Shown here piece after piece: positions 1 through 12,362 of a stretch of DNA of 64,000 bases. Below the pieces are notes generated by a model. The model was not told the origin of the DNA, made no database searches, and saw only the letters and a list, made by a program, of their open reading frames with translations. Numbering within the stretch: position 1 is the stretch's first letter; every line of letters starts with the position of its first letter. Location: assembly GCF_016808335.1 (NCBI RefSeq), contig NC_053136.1, positions 5,376,531 through 5,440,530 of the forward strand. The letters are read 5' to 3'. This DNA comes from Panicum virgatum (taxonomy: Eukaryota; Streptophyta; Magnoliopsida; Poales; Poaceae). The translations under genes were made by a program, and so were the position numbers.

Positions 1-529
1 AGCTATTGCCACGCCGTCGGCTGGCGCCACATGATAAGGACGCGCTTCGGGCATGGGCGCAAGGATTCACAAGGACGGTGACCATGCCCAACATCATGCT
101 CTATGACAGGAGCTGCCAACTGTTCTTCCCCGGATTGGGGGAAAAAGATGACCCCGTAGACCTCCTACACGTGTAACTTTCTCCTCCTTGGTCTATAAAA
201 GGAGGGGGAGGACCTGCATGGGCGACAAGGAACAACCACGAGAACACACGCTCTCACTCCACCCGATATTGGCACTCGTCTCAATCACCCCTAGCACATC
301 CAGGGACTTGAGAGCCCCTCTCCCTCTCTCGCTCAAGCTTGTACCCCCTACGACAAGTACTCCGGTGCAAGTAATACAGTGTCTCCCTTTCTGCTGGACG
401 TACGGCCTCCTTGGCCGGAACCAGGATAAACCCGGTGTCATTGTATTCCTCTTGCATCAACCATTTAGGGACAGGAACACGCAGCACATTTACTAGTTGG
501 TGCTAGACCGCGAGGTCCGGACACCGACA
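1..529 (+). mobile_element. Partial LTR (3' part), Ty3/gypsy-like
   Basis: This looks like the right-hand part of an LTR cut by the window edge. A clear TATA box (TATAAAA, 194-200) is followed by a short leader with pyrimidine-rich tracts. The sequence ends in ...CCGACA at 529, a CA end as expected for an LTR. No primer-binding site follows, so this is either a solo LTR or the downstream LTR of an element lying to the left. The superfamily is inferred from style only; no coding sequence is present. Confidence 0.5.
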
Positions 530-1357
530 GATTGTATAAATTTCGAGTTTCGACGATTGTATAAATCACACAACGCATGCCTTATGATTATCGCTAAAGT
601 CACCAAAATATAACCAGATGATTTGTTAATTTTTTTATTTTTATATCTTACAAACAAAGTCGAGTTTGGACAGATATTTTATAAGGGTGTGTATCGTCAT
701 ATCATCTATATGTGTGATTTTTTTTGGTGAATTTAGATGACTATTTTACCGTGGTTTGCATGGGTTTTCACAAAGGTTGTGATTTCCACGAGATATGTTC
801 CCATCTTCTATAGATGCCAGTATACAACCATGTACTGCAATTTATCTGCCTCTTCGTTAAGCCATGTCATCCATGTATTAGTTGTAGCCGTTAATTGTTT
901 TTGCAGGCCCTACACATCCCATTGGATTAACTCAATAACTTCAAGCTACCGTATATCCATTAGATTGGCTCATCTCTACCTTCATATCCACTGGATTGCA
1001 CACACATGGAATGATTTTTTTTTTGTTACGAATACAATTTCTCTCGATATCTTTATAAATCATCTAGCCGTATGTTTTTTCTAACAAATTACATTCCTGA
1101 GGAAAATAAGAGGGGTCTAAGCCATTTTTTGAAGTAGCAACACTTCATTGTGCAACTGATAACTTTGCAAAGAGGAATTACTCAATGCAGGAGGATTGAG
1201 ACTAACATGCATTGCAACTCCGTCGCAAAATGTTGGATATGTACAAGTGTTTGTCCCTCAAAACTGCACGTCTGCACCAGACATTCACGTGGTCGCAGGC
1301 ACCACTTCCATTTCTTCACCGGTGACGGTGAACTGACACGACACAACGCCCAAAATT
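530..1357. other. Intergenic, 3' flank of the ATPase gene
   Basis: AT-rich sequence with no supported gene. It includes the 3' UTR of the minus-strand ATPase gene, whose stop codon is at 1358-1360. No clear repeat ends or RNA gene were recognised. Short open frames here lack codon bias and family resemblance. Confidence 0.5.
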
Positions 1358-4300
1358 TCACTCCACTGTTATCTGCAGCACGGTGGTGAGCCTCGGTTTC
1401 CTGTACCTCCTCAGCAGCAGGGAGGAGCACACCACGCTGACGGACGAGAACGCCATGCACGCGCCGGCCAGCCAGGGCGGCATCTGGAGCCCCGTGAATG
1501 GGAACAGCACGCCGGCGGCCACGGGGATGGCCACCACGTTGTACGCCATGGCAAAGAAGTAGTTCCACCGGATCCGGCTGAACGTCTTGCGTGAGAGGTC
1601 GATCGCCGTGATCACGTCCTCCAGGTTATTCCGGACCAGCACGTAGTCAGCCGCCTCGATGGCAATGTCGGTTCCAGCACCAATGGCCATCCCGACATCA
1701 GCAGCTGCCAGAGCAGGGGAGTCATTGATGCCGTCTCCTACCATGGCGACTACACTGCCGTCCTTTTGGAGCAAACGGATAACGTCGGCTTTTCCAGCTG
1801 GCATGATCTCCGCTCTCACATCATCAATCCCAACCTGTAGAACCACAATAATGTCAACATTTCACATCAGAGGATGAGCACATACTGGCAAGCGGTTGCG
1901 TGATGGTGAAATGCAGATGTTATGCTAGCAATAGAACAATACTAACTGAACTGACCTCCTTTGCAACCGCTTGTGCCGTCCTCCAGTTGTCCCCAGTGAC
2001 CATAACTGGATGAACACCCATCTTTTTTAGGCCTTGTACAACCACAGCAGCCTCCCTTTTCAAAGGATCTGTTATCCCAATCAAGCCAATGAAGCCACCA
2101 TCATATGCTACGAGAATACCAGTTTTTGCACTCAGCTCCATGTCTACCAAGAAATGTTCAGCTTCATCAGGAATGTTTACTCCGTTTTCAGTTATCAAAG
2201 CACGGTTCCCTACCTGAATAGATATTTAAGTGTCAATATACCAATTTCATATTAATTCAAGAAGGTAACACAGTAAGTTCTAGCCTACCCCAACTTGCTT
2301 GGGAAAAAAGGCTATGTTGTTGTTGTTGTAAGGTAACACAGTAAGTCAAGTCTATCCTCCAATTATTTGAAGATGCACAGTAAATGATAGCTGCATTCTT
2401 CAACTCACCAAAATTTTCTTCCCATTGATCCAACATTGGATCCCTTTGCCAGGCAAAGCAGAAAAGTCTGTGGCTTCCAGAAGCCACTGGGAAAGAATCT
2501 TTTCTCTTCTTTTCTTAATGCTGTCTTTTGCTGAGGGAAGTTTGCCAAAGAAATGGAAATGAAATGCATAATCCAAGATAGCTTTTGCAAGTGGGTGTTC
2601 ACTGCTTGCCTAAAGTACAGAAAACAAATAAGATTAGCAGTTTCCAACTTTGATGGAAGCGGCATAAGAAACTAATGCAATGCATTTTTTTTGTTCATCT
2701 CACCTCTGCAGAAGCAACCAATGTGAGGAAATCCCCCAGATCCATTCCTGAAAAAATCTTTGCTGTTGTTACAGTAGCCTTTCCTTGGGTCAGTGTTCCA
2801 GTTTTATCGAAAATAACATATTTCACATTCTGAGCTCTCTCCAGTGCATCTCCACCCTTCACAAGTACTCCATGATTAGCCCCAACTCCAGTTGCTACCA
2901 TAACCGCAGTTGGTGTTGCCAGACCAAGAGCACATGGACAAGCAATCACCACAACAGATATGGAGAACATGAGGGAGAAAACAAAGCAATTGCTACTTTC
3001 AGCAGACCATGAGTTTGGATATGCTCCCAACCATCCACATAGAAACCTAAAAAGGTCAACAATGCATGAGTTGGAAACTTCAACGTTGATACCCACAGTA
3101 CTGAGTACTGACGTCAGGGTCTTGAAACTTACCATGCAAGGAATGTCAGTAAGGACAAGGTGATGACAATAGGAACGAAAATGCTGGCCACCTAAAATAG
3201 GCATAGGTAATGTCAGCATTGACAAAAGGGACATGGGATTACAGGTGTTCATAAAAGAGCAAGAGGACCCTGCGAATCAAGACTTTATGAATCCCTAATA
3301 TAGCCAGGTTTAACAAAAAATCGTGACACGTATAAGAAAGGTGATCTATAATAATTCGAAAAAAAAGAAGGAAAATCAACCAAGTTATGCCAAGTAACAA
3401 GAAATGTAAACAGATGTACAAAAATTGACGTACATAATTTAAATTCCTCTACGCTGCACTTTAAATACTAAAAACAAACATAAGAGTCAATAGCAATAAA
3501 CATCAATTTAGAAAAAAGAATTAAGGTGCCTGAAACAATGCTTTACAGATTTAACATTATACCTATACAGAGTAATAGACAATCTTTATTAGCTAAGGAG
3601 TTGAGGAGTGTACTTACATAATCAGCAAACTTCTGAATAGGAGCCTTAGACATTTGGGCAGTCTCGACAAGAGATATTATCTGACTCAGAACTGTCCCGG
3701 ATCCTACTTTGGTCGCTTGTATATGAAGAACACCATGCAAGTTCATTGTGCCTCCAATTACTGGACTGGATACTTCCTTCGAGATAGGCACAGATTCACC
3801 AGTTACCATACTCTCATTAACATGGCTTGTACCCCAAATGACTACACCATCGGCAGGAACCTTTGAACCAGGAAGAACTTTTAAGGCATCACCAGGTTGT
3901 ACTAACGATGCATCAATCTCCTTCTCGCCTGAATATTTTCCTTCTGTATTTGGGAAAATATCTTTAAGTTTGATGTGTGCAACCGGCAGTGAAAACTGAA
4001 AATTGTATGTGTGATAGGCTAGCAACCAGCTAAGGTTGAATGCACAACCAAAAAGAAGATTTGTAATATATGAAGGCTGCTTATGTGAGCTTTCTAGAAC
4101 TGCTGAACATTATTATTGCAAGTAGTTGCGCATTTTGGATCACATACCTTTGTCCTTCAGAAGTAGAAGCGCTGTAGCTGGAGCAAGCTCTACAAGCTTC
4201 TTGATAGCATCCGATGTTTTTCCTTTTGCAAGCACCTCCAGGTACTTCCCAAACAGCACAAATGTAATTATCATGGCACTTGTTTCAAAATATATTGGAG

Positions 4301-6357
4301 GATGAAATCCAGTGAATGCCCCATAAAGAAGTGCACAAACTGAATAGACATATGAAGCGGTAGTGCCAATAACAACTAAAACATCCATATTTGTAGAGCC
4401 ATGTCTTAGGGCCCTATAAGCTGCAACATAGAATCGTTTGCCAACAACAAACTGTACCATGCTAACCAGAATCCACTTCAGCAGATCTCCTATACGAAAT
4501 GGTCCAAGGTGCATGCCTAGGAATGAACTGATTAGAGGTATGTGAGGGCAAACCATGCGGATGAAAAATACAGGAATCTGGTGCAAGGAAATCAGTGGCG
4601 AGTCAGTACAAGTAGCACACGAAGAGTCTTGTCAATGGTATTTATATTATTCAAATAAAACATATCATGAAACCATAAAAATGAAACTCTAGGATAGCTG
4701 GGAAGAAAAAACTTACACTTAGTAATAAACTAGAGCGAAGAAGATGAAGCGTCTTAGAGGCCTCCTGTGCATCATTTGAAGCAGCTCGTAAGTATGGGTT
4801 CTGTACATGAGCTTTCAGTCTGTCATTGCTTTCCATCTCTATGGTATCTACAATCTGTCTCAAACCAACTACTTCAGGATCAAATACAATTTCAACTTCA
4901 GAGTTTCCAAAATGTACACCAAACTGACGCAAGCCTTCTATTTTCTTCAGGATATCATGCAATACATCTACATCTCCCTCAGTATGCAACCCAGTCACAC
5001 CTAATAAAACCTTGTCCTGCTCGCTACTTTGTAACAGCGCAGCGTCAAAACCAGCATCCTCGATAGCCTGAACAATTTCATCTTTGCTAATGGCAGAAGG
5101 GTCATACTCAACTTCCCCCAATGATGTTGCTAATGCAACAACTGCTCTTTTTACACCGGGCAATTTTTCCAAGATCCCCTCAACTGAGTTCACACATGCT
5201 GCACAAGTCATTCCCCCTATCCTAAATTGGCCTGACAAAGTCTTCTGAGATTTCGGCTGTGAAACAGTAGAGTCTGGTAGAATTTCTGCTTCGAACCCAG
5301 CATCCTCTATCGCTTCCACGATGTCTTCATCCTGCATAAAACAAGCTTCGAATATAAAGTAAATAAACTCCTAATGAATTGAATTTTATATAGAATACTT
5401 CATGTTGGCGCCATTGCAGAGACTTGAAGCAAAAGGAAGTTAGTTGCTACTGTAGTACTAAATGTCTGCCGACTGGCTGTCCAGGAAACAGTTGTGCTAT
5501 TTAAAATGACTAATATATATATTTGAGATCCTTGGAGATTGTCTGCTGGTTCCTGCTACTAATATTAGTTGATCACGATAACTGCACATAGAGGATTATT
5601 AATCAAAATTGCGAAAATCTCTCAGCGTTCCTGTTAAGAGTGGCTGAGATCCATAATCGCCATCGATCCCGCTGTTATCGCTTCCAAACACAGGAAACAC
5701 CAGTCCAACAGAATCAGTAAAAAAATCGTCACCTATTGCAGCTCCAACGAATTCAAAGCGCCAGCGTGAACCAGAAACAAACAGGAGAAAAACAGAAGAC
5801 AACTTCGGAAGCTCCTCTAAACTCAGCAAATCAAGGCAGGCACGGACCGCTTCCCATCATAACCACCCTAACCAACAAGCCGCAGCTGAATTTCCCGCCC
5901 CCGAGCTCCGCAATTCCCGAGCGCGACGCCAGCACGACGCTAGAAATCCACTCGATTCGGAGCTACAGCGCGCGCGAGAGGGAAAAAAAATCCACCGATA
6001 GGGCCGGCGAGGCTGACGGGGCAACGGGATGGGAGGGGATCACGGGGCCAGCCCGGGGTCACGTACCTTGGCGAGCGCGGGGTCGAAGACGACGTGGGCG
6101 CGGTTCTGGAGCAGCGACACGGCGGCGCGGCGCACCCCTCGGCGCGCGGAGAGCGCGGCCTCGACGGCGCCCGTGCACGCGGAGCACGTCATGCCGGCGA
6201 CCCGCACCTGCACCCGCCGCATGCCGGCCTCCTCGTCGCCCTCCCCCTCCGCCGCCCCTACGGGGCCGGCCTCCACGTCGTATGAGCCCAGCAGCGCGAC
6301 CTCTTCCATCTCGTCGCCCGCGCCGCCGGCGAGCGCCGTGAGCTGGAGGTGGGCCAT
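1358..6357 (-). CDS. HMA5: Copper-transporting P1B-type ATPase, HMA5-like
   Basis: Predicted heavy-metal ATPase that uses ATP to move copper (probably Cu+) across a membrane. Nine exons read on the minus strand: 6357-6067, 5331-4717, 4577-4148, 3943-3618, 3191-3133, 3046-2704, 2609-2409, 2213-1956, 1834-1358. They total 3000 nt, encode 999 residues, and every junction is GT-AG and in frame. The ATG at 6357 is chosen because it opens the MAHLQL-type N terminus familiar from grass HMA5 proteins. Two metal-binding domains carry MTCSAC (56-61) and MTCAAC (138-143). A third HMA-like fold (about 204-262) lacks the CxxC. Then come membrane segments, TGES (493-496), CPC (610-612), DKTGT (654-658), SEHP (691-694) and GDGIND (874-879). 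CPC plus paired CxxC motifs mark the copper subgroup. Family knowledge places HMA5 in copper efflux or xylem loading; that role is inferred here. No disabling change was seen. Confidence 0.95.
2262..2346. mobile_element. Short retroposon tail (SINE/LINE 3' end) in ATPase intron 7
   Basis: A 51-bp insert (2279-2329) is bounded by a perfect 17-bp duplication AAGGTAACACAGTAAGT at 2262-2278 and 2330-2346. The insert ends in a TTG-repeat tail (TGTTGTTGTTGTTGT). It includes a CCCCAACTTGCTTGGGA block, which I recognise as the common 3' end of Au-type plant SINEs and related LINEs. The long perfect duplication shows target-primed retroposition with extreme 5' truncation. It lies in an intron between ATPase exons 7 and 8, away from the splice sites. 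Confidence 0.75.
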
Positions 6358-6782
6358 GGCCGTCAGCGGCGGGGTGGGGCCGCGGCGGAAATGTTCGGGA
6401 GGGGAACGGGAATCGGGGAGGTCGGACGGGACGGACGCGCAATGATGGGAGGATGCGGGGGGCCGGTTCGAAACGGGGCGTGGAGCTCGAGGGGGTTTGT
6501 GCAAATGTTTCGGGATTGAGTCGATTGTGCTACTTGCCCGGGTCGTGGGTTGGTAGGTGGAGTTGACGGGAGATTCAGATGTTGACTTTGGACAGATTCA
6601 TCACGGTTGAAAAAGGGGGAAAATACTCCTAGCTCGTTCTAAATTTGGTTGAAAATCCAAATCAACGTTGCAATGTTGTTTGAACTTCCCCATTATTTGT
6701 AACGTCAGTTTGGATCCGATCCAAGTTTACCCGTCATCTTAGCTCTTGCTTCACAAGTAAATGAAATGCGCTACAAGACTTA
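6358..6782 (-). promoter_or_regulatory. 5' UTR and proximal upstream region of the ATPase gene
   Basis: GC-rich sequence directly upstream (on the minus strand) of the ATPase start codon at 6357, turning AT-rich beyond about 6600. No convincing TATA box or defined regulatory site was found. The assignment as promoter/UTR is purely positional. Confidence 0.4.
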
Positions 6783-7085
6783 GACCTCATTTGATTTTTT
6801 TTTCAATTTAAATCACAAGTTTCGTCACATCACATGTTTACACATCAATTACGAGTATTAAATATAGACTTATTACAAAACTAATTTTATAAGTCGTGAT
6901 TTAATCACAAGACGAATCTATTAAACTTAATTAGTCTATAATTTGACCACTAATTGCTACGTTAACTATTCACTAATCATGCATTAAAAGATTCGTCTAG
7001 AGCTCTAATAGCAATTTATACAATTAGTTTTATATTAAATTAACATCTAAATATTTGAATTGACATTCAAATAATCGATGTCGGA
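6783..7085. mobile_element. Degraded Tourist-like MITE in the ATPase upstream region
   Basis: Contains the interior signature of a common grass MITE family: ATTAAATATAGACTTATTAC, AAGACGAATCTATTAA and ATGCATTAAAAGATTCGTCT arranged as an inverted repeat. The terminal repeats are decayed, so exact ends and a target duplication cannot be fixed. The same family recurs at 10552, 12363, 12595, 57603 and 58177. Confidence 0.55.
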
Positions 7086-7496
7086 GTATACGTAGCTGTG
7101 CCAAATCCATGAGTAGGATATCCGCTCGTAATTACGTTGTTATTATTATAAAAGAAACGTATTACATTGAAGTAAATAGTTTGATAAAATTAATCTAAAA
7201 AATAGTTTGATAAAATTGTAACGATTTGGCACCCTCCGATTGTTACTTTTCCCTTCCTGCATTCTTGTTTTTTTTTCTCCTAACGTCAACTACAATGTGT
7301 TTTCGTCTTTCTTTCTACGAGTGGTCAAGTAGTACGACAGAAAAGGCGCCTGTCTGGGCAAGAAAAAATTAACCCAAGTGTTAATTGGCGACTGTGCTAA
7401 ATTTTTAGCACTAGTGTATTCAAAAGGAGTGCTAATAGGGTAGACTAGAGTTTAGCCAAGGCTTAAAATCCGTAGTAAAGATATAAGAGCAATTCC

Positions 7497-7817
7497 AGTA
7501 GGGCTTTTAAATTTGGATGAGCAAATATCTATATAGAAGTCCACTTCTAAATTTTACTCACTTGTATTTCAAAAAAACAATTTACTCAATCAAATATAGG
7601 CATCCACTCCAGCAGGCCGAGTAAATTGGGCTTTTATAGAGGGCTCATAGTTGGCAGCCCAAATAGAGAGTCACCAAATTGGGGGGTGGGGGGAGAAATT
7701 TGAAAGGCCTACCAAAATGGCAGCTCATTTGGAAGGACTGCTAGAGATTAATTTTTTTGCACTCACCGATCAAATATGGAGATGGTAGCCCATTTAGTAG
7801 CCCTGCTAGAATTGCTC
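7497..7817. mobile_element. Tourist-like MITE (TSD TAA)
   Basis: A 321-bp element with terminal inverted repeats GAGCAATTCCAGTAGGGC / GCCCTGCTAGAATTGCTC and a TAA duplication at 7494-7496 and 7818-7820. The 3-bp TAA target fits PIF/Harbinger (Tourist) MITEs. The flanks (7370-7493 and 7821-7870) share AGTGCTAATAG-type sequence with each other, so it seems inserted into an older small repeat. No coding sequence. Confidence 0.75.
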
Positions 7818-8099
7818 TAAGTGCTAATAGATACTAAACTTTAGCACTCAACTTTAGTCCTTCTAAGCATATACTTAATTAGCAAATAACTCCGTGCGTT
7901 GCTACAGGAAGCCCTGTAAATATATTCATCAATATATAAAAATGATACTATACACTATATGTATTTTATAAAATATAGTATGTGTGGGTCGAGGACTTCA
8001 GCATTTTCTAATTTACTCACCAAACGCTATTCGACCCTTAACTTGACATAAGGTCACCTGGATTCCGATTCCAAAAAATCATTGCCCACTTTAGTAATA

Positions 8100-8318
8100 C
8101 TCCCTTCATTCCAAATTGATTTTTTTAATTCAAGTTTGACCATTTATCTTACTTAAAAAAATACAATTATAGTCAACTTTAAGTCATTCTTGAAAATTTT
8201 GTATTGATAAAACAGGCCACAACAAAAAAAATATTTTGCATAAATTTTTGAATAAAATGAGTGGTTAAATTTGAAATAAAATATTTAAACGATCCATAAT
8301 TTAGAATGGATGGAGCAG
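8100..8318. mobile_element. Stowaway-like MITE (TSD TA)
   Basis: A 219-bp AT-rich element. The left end CTCCCTTCATTCCAAATTG pairs with the right end AATTTAGAATGGATGGAGCAG, apart from some mismatches. TA dinucleotides flank it at 8098-8099 and 8319-8320. CTCCCTCCATTCC-like termini with a TA target are the hallmark of Stowaway (Tc1/Mariner-derived) MITEs in grasses. No coding potential. Confidence 0.75.
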
Positions 8319-9181
8319 TAGAGATAGCTACTGCCGGGGCCTAACTAGCAATGGACGAAAGCGTCAACAAGGCGTGGCGTGGGGTACAAGGGAGAGGATT
8401 CGGGACGTCACGTACGTGCCGATGCAGCCGGCGCAGCAGCGGCGCACGCGATGAGTCGCGCCCGCCGTCGTACGTAACGACGCTGCCGTTCTGAGCACGC
8501 ACGCGTCGCCGTCGTCGCCGGCCGCTGGTGCCAGAAAGCACCGTCCGTTTCCCTTCCGCTAATTATCACCGTCTACTACTAAAAAAAATTATTACCGTCT
8601 AGTTCCAGATCACGGTACGGTCTTCAGGATCTGTGGGGCTATTTTTTTCTTTTCAAGAGTACGAGGGCATCGTGTGATCGAATGCTCACACTATTTTGTT
8701 TGGCGTGCGAGTGCGACGTCGGGCGCGTGGTGATGGCGCGATGCTGAGGAATTGGCTGGCCTAGCCGTTAGCTGTCCCGTCGGCCAGTACAGAGTGTACT
8801 GCAGGCTTTGCGCCACGCACGGGAAACACGCGCGCCCGCCTATAGCAGCAGCACCCCAATGGTCGGTCATAGCCGGCCTCGGCCCTTGGGCTTGAAGGAC
8901 CAGGGAAAGGCTTGGTGACTTTGGTGGGTGGTGTGGGCTACCTGGGAGACGGTGTGAATCGGCCCGGCTAGGCGGGCCGGGCCCAAAGGGAGCAGCAATC
9001 TCGCCTTGCACGGGTTGGGCTCGTCGACGACGTGCTCAGCTCCGCGACTGACTCCCTTCTCTCCTTCCTTCCTCCACGCTGCTGACGAGAGAAGGGGAAA
9101 AAAAAAAGAAAAAATTTTCTCTCCCCCCCTACGACCTTGCTCTCCCCCGCCGCAGAGCTTTTCTTGTCTTCACAGTGACAA
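8319..9181. other. Intergenic, GC-rich, no gene recognised
   Basis: Mixed GC-rich sequence with several short open frames on both strands, none showing a known domain, splice-consistent structure or codon bias. A purine/pyrimidine-rich stretch lies at about 9090-9150. I see no gene or repeat that I can support. Confidence 0.4.
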
Positions 9182-9363
9182 GGGCTCTGTTTGGTTACTA
9201 TAGTATTACTGTAGCTAATCATCAATTAATTACTGCCATTAAATTCGTCGCAAAAAGTTATATTCATCCATGAAGAGGTTTTATAAATAAATTTCGTTTA
9301 GTACTCCATGCATACAAAATTTCCTCGTTGCGCTAGTTGCGCTGCAAGAAACCAAACGGGGCC
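9182..9363. mobile_element. MITE, internally deleted (GTTTGGTT-end family)
   Basis: Ends GGGCTCTGTTTGGTTA and AAACCAAACGGGGCC form terminal inverted repeats. Interior blocks (ATTAATTACTGCCATTAAAT, TTCGTTTAGTACTCCATGCA) match the complete copy at 62682-63011, but about 150 bp of the left half is missing. No clean target duplication. Confidence 0.65.
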
Positions 9364-9410
9364 TAGAGGAGGCACGCCTGCTAGGCTAGAGCCGTGGAAC
9401 TAGGGATGGC

Positions 9411-9932
9411 AACGGGTACCCGAAACCCGATGGGTTTTTGCTCTATTAGGGTGCGGGTATAGACTAAATTCTATACCCGCGGGTTTCTTAATAGGATAAA
9501 CTTCGTACCCGTCGGGTTTGCGGGTGCGGGTTTGTTCTTCAAGTACCCAAACCCGCAAATCCGTGGGTACAATAAACCCGACAAATTATAACCTAAAATA
9601 CTAATGTCACAAGGTATTGTATCAAAATAAGGTCCAATCACATGCTAAGAGAGACTTAGGCTCATGTACTGCCATTCCCATCGATGATTACATATTCATA
9701 GACTCATTTGGATATAATGCATTGTGTATTTGTTTATGTTTTCTATTAAATTTTGTTGCTTCTTCTATCGGGTACGGGAAACCCGCGGGTAAAAAAAACC
9801 GCATGGGTACAGATACGAGCATGAAATCATACCCGCGACGGGTATGAGTTTTTTAACGGGTACGATTTTATCTTGATGGTGCGGATTTGGACTAGTGATA
9901 CCTGACGGGGTTTGTACCCGTTGCCATCCCTG
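9411..9932. mobile_element. hAT-like non-autonomous element
   Basis: Terminal inverted repeats of about 19 bp: TAGGGATGGCAACGGGTAC on the left and GTACCCGTTGCCATCCCTG on the right. The flanking 8-mers CGTGGAAC (9403-9410) and CGCCGAAC (9933-9940) match at 6 of 8 positions, consistent with an aged 8-bp hAT duplication. The interior is full of GGGTACCCG/CCCGCGGGT subterminal motifs in both orientations. It encodes no transposase. Confidence 0.7.
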
Positions 9933-10551
9933 CGCCGAACTGGAACCGGACCGATGGCGCTCGTTCACTCCTGGCTCGACTCGTGAGTCGTGACCGGTTT
10001 TTTAAATTGAATCCAAAACGGGGGCATCGAGACCCGGCGCCGTGGCACCGGCACCCCATGCATTATTGCCATGCCACGGACAGGGATAGGATGGCGCGGG
10101 CACCTAGCTCGCCAGTCGTCTTCAGCTGCCACCTCACATGGATGCCACCCGCGCTGGCTGGCTGCACACACAGGCGACTGGCGAGAGATGCTGCAGCTGC
10201 GCAGGCCTGCCTGCATGCAGCTGCACTGCGCTGTGCGCTCTCCACTTCCCGCCTCACCGGTCAATCACGCATGGGACTCCTGGGCCCTGGCCCTTGGTGG
10301 CGCCACAGCTCGCTAGCGAGCGAGCTCCGGGCCACTTGCTTCGCACGGCGCTCGAGAGGAAGACGAGCGGCTGTCCCCCGACCATTGGCAGTTGATGTGG
10401 CTGTCTCCCATGCAAGAAGCACCACCCACCAAGGAGATAAGATCATGGACAGATGGATCACAGATTCCGCGATCCAACCCTCTTTCATGATCAGTCTGGA
10501 CCCGGTGTGGTCTGGACCTTACGCCTACGGCCTACCAGCATGCAACTTTTT
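9933..10551. other. Intergenic, no gene recognised
   Basis: GC-rich sequence with overlapping open frames of up to about 200 codons on both strands. None resembles a known protein, and the frames overlap symmetrically, which is typical of chance in GC-rich DNA. No repeats recognised. Confidence 0.4.
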
Positions 10552-10896
10552 GGGAGCGTTTAGTTCCCAAAAATTTTGGCTTCGAAACTTGTGACTTCTT
10601 TTTTGGACACATGCATGGAGCACTAAATTTAGTTAAATAATAAAATTAATTGCACAGTTTGGATGTACACGACAAGACGAATCTTTTGAGCCTAATTAGC
10701 ACATGATTAGCCATAAGTGCTACAGCAACTTGCATGTGCTAATGATGCGGTCAACAACCTCAAAAGATTCGTCTCGCGGTTTCCAGGTGAATTCTGAAAT
10801 TAGTTTTTAAATTAGTGTCCGAAAAACCCTCCCGATATCTGATCAAACCGTTGATGTGACACTCAAATTTTTTTGATTTAGAAACTAAACGGCCCC
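10552..10896. mobile_element. Tourist-like MITE (GTTTAGTT-end family)
   Basis: A 345-bp element with ends GGGAGCGTTTAGTTCC and AAACTAAACGGCCCC. The interior has the family signature GACGAATCTTTTGAGCCTAA and its inverted partner AAAAGATTCGTCTCGCG. Flanking triplets (TTT and TTG) differ, so the target duplication is not certain. Confidence 0.7.
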
Positions 10897-12362
10897 TTGG
10901 AGGAGAGGAGGAAGACGGACGGACACGACGCATCACTCTGTGATCGGTCGCTGCGGCGCTGCTCTGAAAGCCTGAGAGAAACTACGCAAGCCCCGTCAGG
11001 CCTCTCTCAGGTCGCTAGCTCGGCCTCGGCCGTGGACGACGACGACCACGACAAGTCGACATGCAGGATGCAGCCAGCTGCGCGCAACAAACTTGGAGGC
11101 CTTGGCCCTCGGTGACCGTTATGGATGCGTAACAACTAACAAACACGCGAGCATGCAGTGCTCTGTTTCCCAATTTGTAGTACGCCTACTACACGCGCAC
11201 TGCCTATGGAAGCTAGCTTTCTGCTCTTTTATGCAACACTGGTAATTTTTCTTTCCTTCCTTCTTTCTTTTTTTTTTCTGAAAAGCTCAGCACTGATAGA
11301 TAGATACTCCTGCAGACGAACTCCATAACCGGTCAGGCTTGCATCTCCGATACAGATAGAGAGAGCTTTAGACCTGTCATGTACAACCTAAGACCTTGTT
11401 CCAACTCAAGTGCTTGCAAAAGCTAGTACTACAGTCTGCAACCATGCATTCCTGTGGTTGCAGACAAATTAAAAGAACCCCCAAACCAGGCGTAGTTGAA
11501 CGCCTTGACAACAGTAGAACAAGCTAGCTAAACGATGTGTGTTCCGCGTATGATCGCCCTAAATCTGGCTTTGCTTCTTTCTTTCTTTTTTTTTGAATAA
11601 TAATTCAAATCTGGCTTCGTTCAGTGCACATGGACGGGCGATTTGCTGGAACGCCTGTGCGCGCAGGCGCGGCAGGGCCAGACCGCCCAGAAGGCGCCAC
11701 CGCCCAGCGGTACGGCGAGGGGCTCCAGCACTCCAGCAGGAGGAGCGAGCAAGCAAACAGCTAGCGCCGCGGCGGATCACGGGACAGGAAGGCGCTCGGA
11801 CAGACAGCCGCCATCATGGCGATCGATGCCGCTGCCCGCTGCCACTGTTAACTGTTTGCGGGCAGCAGCTGCAGCGGCAGCAATCTTTTGCTAGCTGTTC
11901 TCGCTGATCCGTCTCTATCTCTTCCTGCCTCGCCTGAGAAGGCCTTTTCAAAGCTTTGGTTCCGGAATCTATAAAGGCCGGCAGGCACTCGGCGATACCT
12001 AAAAGTTGCTTGATTTGTACCGAGTCCTAGGTCCTTGCATTGCATCATCCCCGTTATTTGGAGAGAAGGATCGTGCATCATGCAGGAGCTTGCAACCTTT
12101 TCGGTTTGCTATTACAAGAAATGCTTACTACATTGCAAAGATATATGGTGGTATACAGAGCTCGTGCCTGCATCATTTTTTTTTGAACGCAATTCGTGCA
12201 TGCATCTATCGATGTTCGGAGTTCAGATACAGAGAACCGCATCTGCATCGATTTTCTTGGGTGTATACATTACATCAACTTCCTTCACAGCTGCTACATT
12301 GGTAGTACTACTCCATTGCAGACTTGCAGGCGCCATTGTCGCCTGCCGACCTAGCTACCTTG
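10897..12362. other. Intergenic, no gene recognised
   Basis: Mixed-composition sequence without a supported gene. Small features noticed: a T-rich tract near 11260-11280, another near 11580, and a short palindromic GC block at 11826-11882. Open frames of about 70-140 codons have no recognisable domain. Confidence 0.4.
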
